Shown: positions 8,001 through 15,213 of the stretch, one piece after another
Numbering within the stretch: position 1 is the first letter of the stretch
Layout: each line of letters opens with the position of its first letter
DNA from: Bacillota bacterium
Lineage (GTDB): Bacteria > Bacillota > UBA4882 > UBA8346
NCBI GenBank assembly: GCA_023401925.1
Contig: JAEXDA010000056.1
Span: 1 to 19,574 of the forward strand
DNA length: 19,574 bases
Direction of reading: 5' to 3'
Program-made: the position numbers and the translations under genes
The notes under the pieces: generated by a model
What the model saw: the letters and a program-made list of their open reading frames with translations, nothing else
Database searches by the model: none
What the model was told of the DNA's origin: nothing

Positions 8001-8063
8001 AAAAGAAATCCGGCTGCATCCTGCCGAGATGACCAAAGAAGTGATGCAGCATTTGGAAGATAA
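5019..8063 (+). CDS. Fused beta-phosphoglucomutase (HAD) and GH65 glycoside phosphorylase
   Basis: About 1014 residues in two enzymes. Residues 1-~210 are a HAD-type beta-phosphoglucomutase: FDLDGVIADTAKYHYLAWK with nucleophile D8 and acid/base D10, LKGVSR, IALGSASKNAALILERL, AKPDP and FEDAVAGIEAAQRGG closely follow the Lactococcus enzyme. From ~215 a GH65 inverting phosphorylase follows: FWDNELFVLPFFLYTN, the general acid in MGPDEY (E695), NNAYTN, QSEDFE, the phosphate-site segment THDSSLS and GIHIANAGGLWQAVVHGF. GH65 members phosphorolyse alpha-glucosides to beta-glucose 1-phosphate, which the mutase converts to glucose 6-phosphate, so the fusion couples consecutive steps. The base after the acid motif is unusual (GPDEYLPITRNNAY, where His usually follows Tyr, from memory). 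ATG 5019 has GAGGTGG five bases upstream; in-frame TTG 4980 is less supported. Its last 77 bases overlap the next gene. The disaccharide substrate cannot be read directly; maltose, trehalose, kojibiose, nigerose or glucosyl-polyol types remain possible. Confidence 0.93.
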   Translation: MVRGAIFDLDGVIADTAKYHYLAWKRLAAQLGFDFSIEHNEALKGVSRLRSLELLLEAGGISVDEREKERLAEEKNRWYVEYISQMDPSEVLPGVLELLSDLKKRGVKIALGSASKNAALILERLQLGDYFEAIVDGTLVTRAKPDPEVFLLAADKLGLLPWECIVFEDAVAGIEAAQRGGMEIIGVGNENLRNIVPHFLNGLHEFRPDRFFVDQRWCLHENHFEVSLNKYYEGAFTLGSGYLSVRGSLEEGLSDDPQDEEYLRVPANVTLEKPRPGKSKWGTFVPGIVGEHFLLNDEIINLPWFLEFQVYCDGERLDLEKSKVTHYDRYLNMKDATLTRSLRWQTQSGMEVAIQFFRYINLSIPALSVQRVRIRCIKGNGKLKIVSGINAKVRTNGYNHFTKVDLGVSDEGNIYSDGVTDKGNRIFEISRLLTSPAIPLKTITVEGHIYYESHCCLEDHQTLEFVKITSIATDRDLAAGNYQERALKVHKTGLDRDFNRLYQEHARIWRQKWENSDLMIEGDDQAQLALRFSIFHMIRSNAEHDPRVAICAKGHAGEAYFGRYFWDNELFVLPFFLYTNLDAAKNLILFRYNTLSGAKENARSYGYHGARYAWESSIDGKEESAGWQYADHEIHITADVIYALWHYYCQTADWEFMKQYGIEMLVETARYWVERVDPDPTHQSFNLLGVMGPDEYLPITRNNAYTNRLVKFSLAKTLEMLEHFESKNPQEYREKMAALNFNSSEMERVGQVMDGLTIPIDPKRNLVMQSEDFESYAVIDFDQIWKDRSKPFGHFISQEKNYRSKALKQADVLMLMYLFPGDFTNEQIKRAYEYYEPITTHDSSLSAAVYAIMATWLEKMEEAESYFRKSAKIDLDLGKKGCEEGIHIANAGGLWQAVVHGFAGIPSAIQNDILTVNPRLPKQWQKVSFPLNWKGQSVRIAIGKKQITFTNLSQRALKIMVRDSLITVEPDQTRTVAYPMSMPNITEVGHESSAKRNPAASCRDDQRSDAAFGR

Positions 8064-8541
8064 GGGCTTGATCTACCGGCTTTACCCCGGGCATCATAAT
8101 CTGGATGTTCCGGCAGGAGAAACCGGGGTTCGTTCGATTTATGAATGTCAGGAGAAATTTGGCCCTCATAAACTGATCGTGGTCACCGTAAACCGGCCGG
8201 GTTTACCCGGATTTGGCAGCCACCCGGATGTTGAAGATTTCATTTTAATCGGCGATCCCGCTCCCGATACCAAACCGCTGTATTTAGTGATTGCCTTATG
8301 TTGCCAAGCCGAATTGGAGCAAAAAATTAAAGGCCAGTCATTGACGGATGAGGACTTTATTACATTAAGAGTGAAGTATAACGACCCGGAAGTAAGTTTT
8401 TTTTCAATGGTCAAGGATGTGCCACACGGGGAAGGAGTGGCCGACTGCCCAGGTAAAGCGGCTTCGTTTTATGTAACCGAACCCCGGGATTTGCCGCTGC
8501 AGTTGACGAATTTGGGTTATTACCGCTTTGCTGGGATTTAA
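7987..8541 (+). CDS. Hypothetical protein, possibly a small beta-rich sugar-binding or cupin-like protein
   Basis: A 184-residue protein I do not recognise. It has no signal peptide or membrane segment, so it should be cytoplasmic. ATG 7987 has a clear CGGAGG at 7975-7980. The start lies inside the 3' end of the GH65 fusion gene, overlapping it by 77 bp in another frame, which suggests translational coupling. Alternating hydrophobic stretches (KLIVVTVNRPG, EDFILIGD, KPLYLVIALC) suggest a beta-rich fold. The segment DVPHGEGVADCPGKAASFYV and the opening RLHPAEMTKEVMQHLEDKGLIYRL loosely recall cupin-like sugar-associated proteins, but no metal-binding cupin motif is evident. Position after a phosphorylase and before secreted glycosidases suggests a part in handling the released sugar, such as an epimerase, mutarotase-like or sensing role. 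That is inference only. Confidence 0.8.
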   Translation: MNPVQKEIRLHPAEMTKEVMQHLEDKGLIYRLYPGHHNLDVPAGETGVRSIYECQEKFGPHKLIVVTVNRPGLPGFGSHPDVEDFILIGDPAPDTKPLYLVIALCCQAELEQKIKGQSLTDEDFITLRVKYNDPEVSFFSMVKDVPHGEGVADCPGKAASFYVTEPRDLPLQLTNLGYYRFAGI

Positions 8542-8588
8542 GAAAGGGAGGTGATTTTTCGGATTCAGTGCAATAATTGTGGTTTTAA

Positions 8589-8604
8589 TGTTAGACGTAT
8601 AACA
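8589..8604. promoter_or_regulatory. LacI-type operator, site 3 (secreted enzymes)
   Basis: TGTTAGACGTATAACA matches the perfect palindrome TGTTATACGTATAACA at 15 of 16 positions, the best of the three copies. It lies about 95 bp before the first secreted enzyme gene. TTGTGG (8577-8582) and TATAAC (8598-8603) could be promoter elements, at a short 15-bp spacing, with the operator over the -10. This suggests a separate transcript start for the secreted enzymes under the same repressor. Confidence 0.7.
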
Positions 8605-8697
8605 GTTTCAATATGGAATGGAGGTGTTAATTAATCCTGATCAATCTAAATGAGATAGCCGAACAGTACCGGTATTGATTTAAAAGGAGTGATAAAT

Positions 8698-11600
8698 ATG
8701 GTGAAAAAGAAGGTCTTTTTTTTCATTTTACTTTCATCTCTGATTCAGTTTCTATGGATGACTGTTCCCAGGATATATGCAGCAGACTATACCATTGGCA
8801 GCGACGGCCACATTAATTATCAATTGGTTTTTAATTCAGGATTGAATGGATATACCCTTCAGGTGGATGATAACGGAGCTGTGCTTTGGTCATCGCCTAA
8901 TGGAACTCCAGGTTACAGGGTTATTGACAGCAGTAACAATGTCAGCCCTTTTTTGTATGGGGCATATTCCACGATAACGGTTGATAGCGGAAAGACTGTT
9001 GCCATAGTTACGTTTAATACTCCAAACGGAAGTTCCTTACGAATCGTCGATACTTACTCGTTAACCAACGGCCAACTTACTATTGCCAGAGATCAAACAG
9101 TTTTAACGGCAAATTCCAAGGATAAGGGATATATGACGACTCTGGTATTAAGGAGTGCCGCAGCAAATCAGCCCGCCTACTATAAATGGTTTGCTCCATC
9201 CGCGTGGTGGGGCAATGACTCCGATAACTTCAGCGATAGGTCAAAATTTTGTTTTAAAAATAATACCGAATCATCATTTAGTGTTGATGAAGTTGGATTG
9301 CCCATTGAAACCTGTTTTGATCCTTCGTCCCTCTGGTCCCTTACCTTGATGGACAAAACCCCCGGCAGAAGAGAGACGATTGCCGGGGATTGCATCGCAA
9401 GCAAAACCCAATCCATGGTCAGTGACAGGATCAATCTTCCCGGGCTCGGCATGAGAAGGTCGTCTGACAACCATACCGAGCTGTTTCATGCCTTTCCCGG
9501 GTATACGTCGAACTGGAGAGGTTATTATAATGACTCCACAGTTATGTGGCGATTCCTGCCGGTAACTGCCAATTCATCCAGGCAAGTCAATATGGCTATC
9601 GGTGTAAAATCCCACCCTGACTTCAATACTTGTGTAAAAGATGTCTGGCGGAATGCATACTCCCAAGTCGCCCAAATCGATGACCGCTTCGATGTAAGAA
9701 TGCACTTCCACACTGTCGCCGATTTGATGAATAATTCTTTCGGTGTCAGCAATAGTGGAGTTCCAAGATATATGAATGCCTGGGTACACCCGGGTGATGA
9801 CAGCGGTTTTCTGGGGAGAAACGCCGACATCGCTTCCATCTTACTTGCCTATGGGTATGAGCTTAATAATCAGAGTTATATCAATAATGCCCGAACTGTA
9901 CTCAATGACCAGGTAAACACCACTTATCACGGCCAAACGTGGTTGAGAGCCCGTTGCGATGCTGACAAGAACGTATTGAATGCCTATATCACAGATAAGG
10001 CTCATGGGGTGGATAACACTTCTTGGTACAATAAGGTTGTTGCGGAAGCAGATCTGATCATGAGCAAGATGGATGGAAATGGTAATCTCCCATTCTACCT
10101 TGATGGGTCCGATTATACCAGAAATGATGCCTATATGGCAATTTCGTTGATGGTCCAGTTATATAACTACAATAAAAATGCCAAATATCTTAAGTCCGCG
10201 ATTGGTATGGGCAACTACTCATGGAACCATGGTCATAACACCATGAGGTTCAGAGATGGAATCACAGACTATGGCGGGGGCCCCTCGGAGCATGATAGGG
10301 AAAGTGCGGCAACGGCTCTGGAAGCATACAACGATTTATACCTGGCGACCAATGACAGTATATGGCTGAACAGAGCAAAGGTAGCCGCTGATTATCTGGA
10401 AACCTGGCAAGTGGTCCAGAATATCAATATGGAGCCAATTGGTTGCACTGGAACTGAGAATGGCAATAAAACCTATAACAATTCTCATTACAATCCGACC
10501 GGGTTAAGTTACATCAATGCCGGCTCTAATGGTGTCGATGCTTTAACCGGCCAAAATGCGCTGGATTATTATATCCTCTATCAAAAAACCAACGACCGCC
10601 ATTATTTGGATTTCGCCAAGCAATTGCTGTATAATACATCGCTGGGAACGGATATGGATGATAAATCCGGAGTGATAGCGGACGCTTTTACCCATGTGGG
10701 CGCTGGTTGGGCCAATGAAGTACTCGTCATTGCTCCCGATAATTATACCGGTTGGTGTACCAGTCAAGGCCGGGGTGAAGGGCATGAACATACGTTTAAC
10801 TGGCAGCCCTATGAATTGCTTACGATGGTGTGGCGAATTAAAAAATACACCGGCGACTATGACTTCAACGGTGATACAAATCTCCGGTCAAGATTTTTGG
10901 ATGACCGTGACCCTAGCATCAGTTACTCCGGAAATTGGACTCTAGATACGTGGGGAAATATCTATTTCAACAATACCGCCAGAGGTTCCAAAAATTCCGG
11001 CGATTATTTTCAGATCACTTTTAACGGCACGGACATCAATTGGTATGCCGATATGAAAAACGACAGCGGTAAGGCGGATGTATACATCGACAATATTAAG
11101 GTTGGAGTCGCCGACTTGTACAGTAGCACTGAAAAGCCGCAGCAGTTGGTATTCAAGTTTTGGAAATTGAAAGAAGGTTCTCACACCTTTAAAGTAGTGG
11201 TGCGGAGTGACAAAAACAGTGCTTCGGTGAATAACTGGGTGAATGTAGACTATCTGGTGACCAATACCACCAAGCAGCAGCTTGTAGGAGAAACGGGAAT
11301 TGTCGTTGATAATCCGGGGTTTGAAAACGGGGATCTATCAGGTTGGAATACAGAGCCTTCCAATACGGCGTATCCATTTATCGACCCGAAAAGTTCGTAT
11401 TCATTTCCTCACACCGGAAACTATAAAGGCACCATTGCCGGAGCGTCCGGTGGGGCAGGCAGACTTTATAAGACGGTAACAGGCCTGACGGCAGGTCATA
11501 CTTACAAAGCGGGGGCATTTATCATGGCGGGGAACAGGAACGCTACCTTCTTTGTAAGAAACTACGGTGGGAACGAAATTGACATCGGACAGAACACCAT

Positions 11601-12147
11601 CAATTTGCAGGGCTTGATCCTTAATCAAGCTTGGTATTACAAAGAAATTGTATTTATTCCCAGCGGAACCACTGCAGAAATTGGCCTATATGCGCCGGCA
11701 AGTACCGACGGCTCATGGGCGTGCATTGATGATCTGAGCCTTACGGAAATTAACCCATCCACCAGGTATGAAGCTGAAACGGCAACATTATACGGAACAG
11801 CAGTGGTGGCTGTTGATCACCCGGGATATTCCGGTAGTGGTTTTGTAGCAGGATATTGGACTCAAAATGCGGCTACGCTGTTTATGATAGAAGCGTCGCA
11901 ATCCGGTTTATATAATTTGAATTTAAGATACGCTTCAGGATTGGGGGATAAAACCGTGAGCCTCTATGTAAATGGTGCGGATCATGGACAAATAACCTGC
12001 AAGGGTACGACAGACTGGGACACATGGTCCGACATAGTTATCGGTCCGGTTTCACTCCATAAAGGTACAAATTATATCCTGTACAGGTTTGATGCTGATG
12101 ATAGTGCCAATATCAATCTGGATTATCTGGATGTGACAGAGTTGTAG
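8698..12147 (+). CDS. Secreted modular glycosidase-like protein, six-hairpin catalytic region plus three C-terminal beta-sandwich modules
   Basis: About 1149 residues. A signal peptide (MVKKKVFFFILLSSLI..., cleavage near YAA/DY, residue ~29) indicates export. Residues ~30-320 look like a beta-sandwich N-terminal domain. Residues ~330-725 are rich in paired helices with aromatic and acidic loops of the (alpha/alpha)6 type: VPRYMNAWVHPGDDSGF, GGGPSEHDRESAATALEAY near 526 and GRGEGHEHTFNWQPYE near 690. I cannot assign a GH family. Three binding modules follow: ~728-860 (SISYSGNWTLDTWGN..., galactose-binding-like), ~867-1016 (NPGFENGDLSGWN, CBM4/9-like) and ~1020-1149 (STRYEAETATLYG..., CBM6/35-like). 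There is no LPXTG or SLH anchor. ATG 8698 is eight bases from AAAAGGAG; GTG 8689 overlaps that site. It probably attacks a polysaccharide outside the cell and supplies the ABC transporter; an operator copy lies upstream at 8589. Confidence 0.85.
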   Translation: MVKKKVFFFILLSSLIQFLWMTVPRIYAADYTIGSDGHINYQLVFNSGLNGYTLQVDDNGAVLWSSPNGTPGYRVIDSSNNVSPFLYGAYSTITVDSGKTVAIVTFNTPNGSSLRIVDTYSLTNGQLTIARDQTVLTANSKDKGYMTTLVLRSAAANQPAYYKWFAPSAWWGNDSDNFSDRSKFCFKNNTESSFSVDEVGLPIETCFDPSSLWSLTLMDKTPGRRETIAGDCIASKTQSMVSDRINLPGLGMRRSSDNHTELFHAFPGYTSNWRGYYNDSTVMWRFLPVTANSSRQVNMAIGVKSHPDFNTCVKDVWRNAYSQVAQIDDRFDVRMHFHTVADLMNNSFGVSNSGVPRYMNAWVHPGDDSGFLGRNADIASILLAYGYELNNQSYINNARTVLNDQVNTTYHGQTWLRARCDADKNVLNAYITDKAHGVDNTSWYNKVVAEADLIMSKMDGNGNLPFYLDGSDYTRNDAYMAISLMVQLYNYNKNAKYLKSAIGMGNYSWNHGHNTMRFRDGITDYGGGPSEHDRESAATALEAYNDLYLATNDSIWLNRAKVAADYLETWQVVQNINMEPIGCTGTENGNKTYNNSHYNPTGLSYINAGSNGVDALTGQNALDYYILYQKTNDRHYLDFAKQLLYNTSLGTDMDDKSGVIADAFTHVGAGWANEVLVIAPDNYTGWCTSQGRGEGHEHTFNWQPYELLTMVWRIKKYTGDYDFNGDTNLRSRFLDDRDPSISYSGNWTLDTWGNIYFNNTARGSKNSGDYFQITFNGTDINWYADMKNDSGKADVYIDNIKVGVADLYSSTEKPQQLVFKFWKLKEGSHTFKVVVRSDKNSASVNNWVNVDYLVTNTTKQQLVGETGIVVDNPGFENGDLSGWNTEPSNTAYPFIDPKSSYSFPHTGNYKGTIAGASGGAGRLYKTVTGLTAGHTYKAGAFIMAGNRNATFFVRNYGGNEIDIGQNTINLQGLILNQAWYYKEIVFIPSGTTAEIGLYAPASTDGSWACIDDLSLTEINPSTRYEAETATLYGTAVVAVDHPGYSGSGFVAGYWTQNAATLFMIEASQSGLYNLNLRYASGLGDKTVSLYVNGADHGQITCKGTTDWDTWSDIVIGPVSLHKGTNYILYRFDADDSANINLDYLDVTEL

Positions 12148-12208
12148 AATTTAACTTTATCCATTTTATAGGCAATTCTAAAAAATAAAAATGAAGGGAA
12201 GGATGGAT

Positions 12209-14698
12209 ATGCTTCATTGCAAAAAGAAAAAGTTTCTCACTTTAATTACATTTATAGCATCTGTAATTACTATCCTTATGATTAGTTCGATTACGACTTT
12301 TGCTGATGGTAATAACAGTTTCCCCGGCGTTATCGGATGGGACGGCGATAAAGATGGAGTGCTGGCTTATATGGACGGTAGTTTTCATGTCCGGGACGGC
12401 AAAAATACTACCTATAGCTTTGGAATCTATAATAATCCAAGTTCAGTAAAATGGTACAATGATTGGGGTTATTTACCTTGTTTAATCACTGAATTTACCC
12501 GTGACAATTGTACTGTCCGGATTTGCAATTTTGGGGATCGGGTTACCATCAATAATAATAATTATGTAATCATTTACAGCAAAGTATATATTAAAAATAA
12601 CGGCACCTCTGCGGTAACCCTTGATCCGGCCCCGTCATCCGGGTTAATAGCGCTGAATAGCATAAGCAATACAGTAGCTCCTGGAACAGAAGCAGCACAT
12701 TATTATGCAGTTGCTGCGGACAGATTCGGTAATACCTATGCGTGGCCAGCAGACTCGGCTATTATCGCTGCGGGAGATGCCGAGTCCCATTGGAACCATA
12801 TGCAGAACTTCTGGTCGGACAAATTGAACGGCATCGTTAATATTACTCAATTACCTGATCCCAATTTAATCAATGCTTATAAAGCAGGCTATTGTTACAC
12901 TCGCATTATTCATGACGGTTATGATATTCACGTCGGCGAAAACGGATATGATCAAGTTTTTGACCATGATTCCATTGGGATTATCGCAACGATGCTCACC
13001 TTAGGAGATTTCAGTGATATTACCCATTACATGGATAGGCTCCAATCGTCGCTGCAGTATAGTGACGCCAAGTGGAAGTATAGTTGGCCTTTTGCCTTAT
13101 ATATACAAAAAACAGGGAATATCGCTTACATCAATAACAGCTTCCCGAATATTCAAACGAACACCCATACGATTCAATCCGATATGACTGGACCCGGCGG
13201 TATTATGAAGATGACCAATGATATTGATTCGGATGGATATTGGACCATCGATGACTGTTCAGCATTATTCGGCTTAACAACCTATCAATACATCTGTGAT
13301 AAATTGGGGAAAACAAGTGAATCTTCATGGGCATCAACACTGTATAATACCTTGCTCACCAATGTAAACAATAAACTTAATTCAACTATCAGCACTTATA
13401 AGCTTAATTACATCCCGGTGGCGATGGATCAGCCGAACACTGCCAATCGTTGTAATGAACCCCGGGACGCTAACTGGGCATCCATGTTCCTTTTTGGCCG
13501 TTGGGCGTGGGACGGTTATTTGTTCGGGGCGAACCAAAGCGGCCCATTAATTGATAAAATCGATGATACATACAGTTACGGGTTTGGAAGACTGTTAGGA
13601 ATGCTGCCTGCCCATACCTATGGCGGTTACCCAAGCTTCAATGCCTGGTATAGTTCATCCTATAATGCCGGTTATGGCAGCGCTGGATTACGGGGCAACG
13701 GATTATACCGGGCTGAAGGTATATTGGATTATCAGTTCATGATTCATAATTCCCAATCTTCCCCGTTTGGTTGGTGGGAGAACACTTGTTACCCGGCGCC
13801 CACTGCTTGGGGAATGCATCCCAACGGTGGCGGAGGGTCTTGCCCGCACATGTGGGGTCAATCAACCGCGACCAAAGTACTCATCGATTCCCTAATCGCT
13901 GAGAGATATGACGGTACGGTCATCGTTGGACGAGGTGTTCCCAATTCATGGGTAGCTAACGGACAAGTTATTCAGCTCTCCAATTTCCCCATCTCCAATA
14001 ATGGCCGGATGGGAATAAAAATTGAAGGATTATCGGGGAATCAGGTAAAATTAACTTTAAGTGGAACTACTCCTGGCAACAATGTTATCTTTAATTTGCC
14101 GATTTTTATCAATAATATTGCAGCTTCGAACACAGGAACAATTGACAGTTTGAACGGCACGGTAACAATCCCTGCAACAACAACCACTGTCACGGTAACT
14201 TATGGCAGCAATGCCGCCTATGGAAATGACCCCAGCACTCCCACGGGAACTCAAACGGGTGGTATTGTAAACCATGGCATCTATAAATTAACTGCCCAAA
14301 ACAGCGGCAAATGTCTCGATGTTCGAAACGGCGGAACAGGTAATGGGGTTTTAATTCAGCAATATACGGATAACATTACTTCCTCTCAACGATGGCAGGT
14401 TAATTTCGTTGGGGGAGACCGCTACTATACCCTTACCGCCATGAATAGCGGATTAGCGCTCGATGTCAAAGATGGTTCCCTGGCCGATGGAGGTACCCTT
14501 CAACAGTGGTTATATATCGGGAACCTGCAACAACAATGGCAAATCGTTAATCTGGGTAATGGCATTTATAAACTGGTAAACCGAAATAGTGGCAAAGTAC
14601 TTGATGTAACATGGGGCAATACTACTGATGGGACTTTAATTCAACAATATACCGATAACGGAACTACTTCTCAACAATGGAAATTTGATTTACAGTAA
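12209..14698 (+). CDS. Secreted glycosidase-like protein with C-terminal ricin B (CBM13) trefoil
   Basis: About 829 residues. The N-terminal signal peptide (CKKKKFLTLITFIASVITIL, cleavage near TFA/DG) marks it for export. Residues ~35-640 hold a beta-rich start and then a helical, probably (alpha/alpha)6, region with acidic and aromatic clusters: VFDHDSIGIIATMLTLGDF near 250, GYWTIDDCSALFGLTTYQY, WENTCYPAPTAWGMHP near 522 and SCPHMWGQS near 545. I do not recognise the GH family. After a Thr/Pro/Gly linker (DPSTPTGTQTGG), residues ~684-829 are a ricin-type beta-trefoil with three repeats ending SQRWQV, QQQWQI and SQQWKF, each containing a CLDV/ALDV/VLDV segment. ATG 12209 best fits the AAGGGAAGGA site; ATG 12203 and 12191 are in frame. 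It starts 61 bp after the previous stop without a terminator, so it is probably cotranscribed with it, and the pair probably share a polymeric substrate. Confidence 0.85.
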   Translation: MLHCKKKKFLTLITFIASVITILMISSITTFADGNNSFPGVIGWDGDKDGVLAYMDGSFHVRDGKNTTYSFGIYNNPSSVKWYNDWGYLPCLITEFTRDNCTVRICNFGDRVTINNNNYVIIYSKVYIKNNGTSAVTLDPAPSSGLIALNSISNTVAPGTEAAHYYAVAADRFGNTYAWPADSAIIAAGDAESHWNHMQNFWSDKLNGIVNITQLPDPNLINAYKAGYCYTRIIHDGYDIHVGENGYDQVFDHDSIGIIATMLTLGDFSDITHYMDRLQSSLQYSDAKWKYSWPFALYIQKTGNIAYINNSFPNIQTNTHTIQSDMTGPGGIMKMTNDIDSDGYWTIDDCSALFGLTTYQYICDKLGKTSESSWASTLYNTLLTNVNNKLNSTISTYKLNYIPVAMDQPNTANRCNEPRDANWASMFLFGRWAWDGYLFGANQSGPLIDKIDDTYSYGFGRLLGMLPAHTYGGYPSFNAWYSSSYNAGYGSAGLRGNGLYRAEGILDYQFMIHNSQSSPFGWWENTCYPAPTAWGMHPNGGGGSCPHMWGQSTATKVLIDSLIAERYDGTVIVGRGVPNSWVANGQVIQLSNFPISNNGRMGIKIEGLSGNQVKLTLSGTTPGNNVIFNLPIFINNIAASNTGTIDSLNGTVTIPATTTTVTVTYGSNAAYGNDPSTPTGTQTGGIVNHGIYKLTAQNSGKCLDVRNGGTGNGVLIQQYTDNITSSQRWQVNFVGGDRYYTLTAMNSGLALDVKDGSLADGGTLQQWLYIGNLQQQWQIVNLGNGIYKLVNRNSGKVLDVTWGNTTDGTLIQQYTDNGTTSQQWKFDLQ

Positions 14699-14800
14699 GC
14701 AAGTCGTGGTTGACCTCCGGGTCAGGGTTTGGTTCCTCGCGAAGAATTTTTAGGAATAAAGAGGAATCCCGGTTTGATTTTGGTCTTCAACACCAATATT

Positions 14801-14854
14801 ATCAAGGAATTGGAAACTAAAAAAAGATTTCCGACTCCTTGATTTTTTATTTTC
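14801..14854 (+). terminator. Rho-independent terminator closing the secreted-enzyme unit
   Basis: The arms 14801-14816 (ATCAAGGAATTGGAAA) and 14828-14843 (TTTCCGACTCCTTGAT) pair over 16 bp with one mismatch and one G-U, around an A-rich loop, followed by TTTTTTATTTT. It lies about 100 bp after the ricin-domain gene. The stretch 14699-14800 holds no gene I can support. Just beyond, TTTTCTAGAAAA (14864-14875) is a perfect 12-bp palindrome of unknown role. Confidence 0.85.
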
Positions 14855-14979
14855 AGCTGAGAATTTTCTAGAAAATCTCACAAAGCATTTGATCTATTAT
14901 GTTTGAAATGCATTGGCCTTTTTGGAAATGGATTCTATTCTCGTACGAAGGGTCGGTTGGGCAAAGAAATTCCATGGAG

Positions 14980-15114
14980 TATTTCGTGAAATAAAATTTT
15001 GTAAAAAAATTATATTTCACGAGACATCAAAAGCAGAAAGAGCCTATTTGTATATATTTAAATGGAATAGAACACGCAAATCAAATATTAAAAAAAATTT
15101 TATTTCATGAAACT
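14980..15114. promoter_or_regulatory. Three copies of a TATTTC-NN-GAAATA motif upstream of the second ABC operon
   Basis: Copy A (14980-14993, TATTTCGTGAAATA) is a perfect hyphenated palindrome. Copy B (15013-15026, TATTTCACGAGACA) and copy C (15101-15114, TATTTCATGAAACT) are degenerate. Similarity runs further: TTTCRTGAAATAAAATTTT in A matches the complements of B and C, so A and B also form a long AT-rich hairpin (14984-15000 with about 15006-15022, one mismatch). Copy C ends just before the -35 element, a typical activator or repressor position. No matching regulator gene is in the window. An open frame at 14913-15110 across this region looks accidental. Confidence 0.6.
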
Positions 15115-15115
15115 A

Positions 15116-15144
15116 TTGACGAAGACCATTGCGCAATTTATAAT
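15116..15144 (+). promoter_or_regulatory. Sigma-A promoter of the second ABC operon
   Basis: TTGACG (15116-15121), a 17-bp spacer and TATAAT (15139-15144) are one base from the full sigma-A consensus. The expected start of transcription is near 15151, giving a leader of about 60 bases before the binding-protein start at 15214. Confidence 0.8.
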
Positions 15145-15213
15145 TAAATTAGCGGCCGAGGGCGAAGACATAGCGCTTTCGCTACCGATTTAAAAATGGG
15201 AGGGAAAAAGTTG

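Noticed and set aside
8613..8630. Five-codon leader peptide (ATG GAA TGG AGG TGT TAA)
   Set aside because: There is no good ribosome binding site and no run of regulatory codons; it is too short to separate from chance.
14913..15110. 65-residue open frame upstream of the second ABC operon
   Set aside because: It spans the AT-rich inverted-repeat and promoter region, has no convincing ribosome binding site and shows no recognisable protein pattern.
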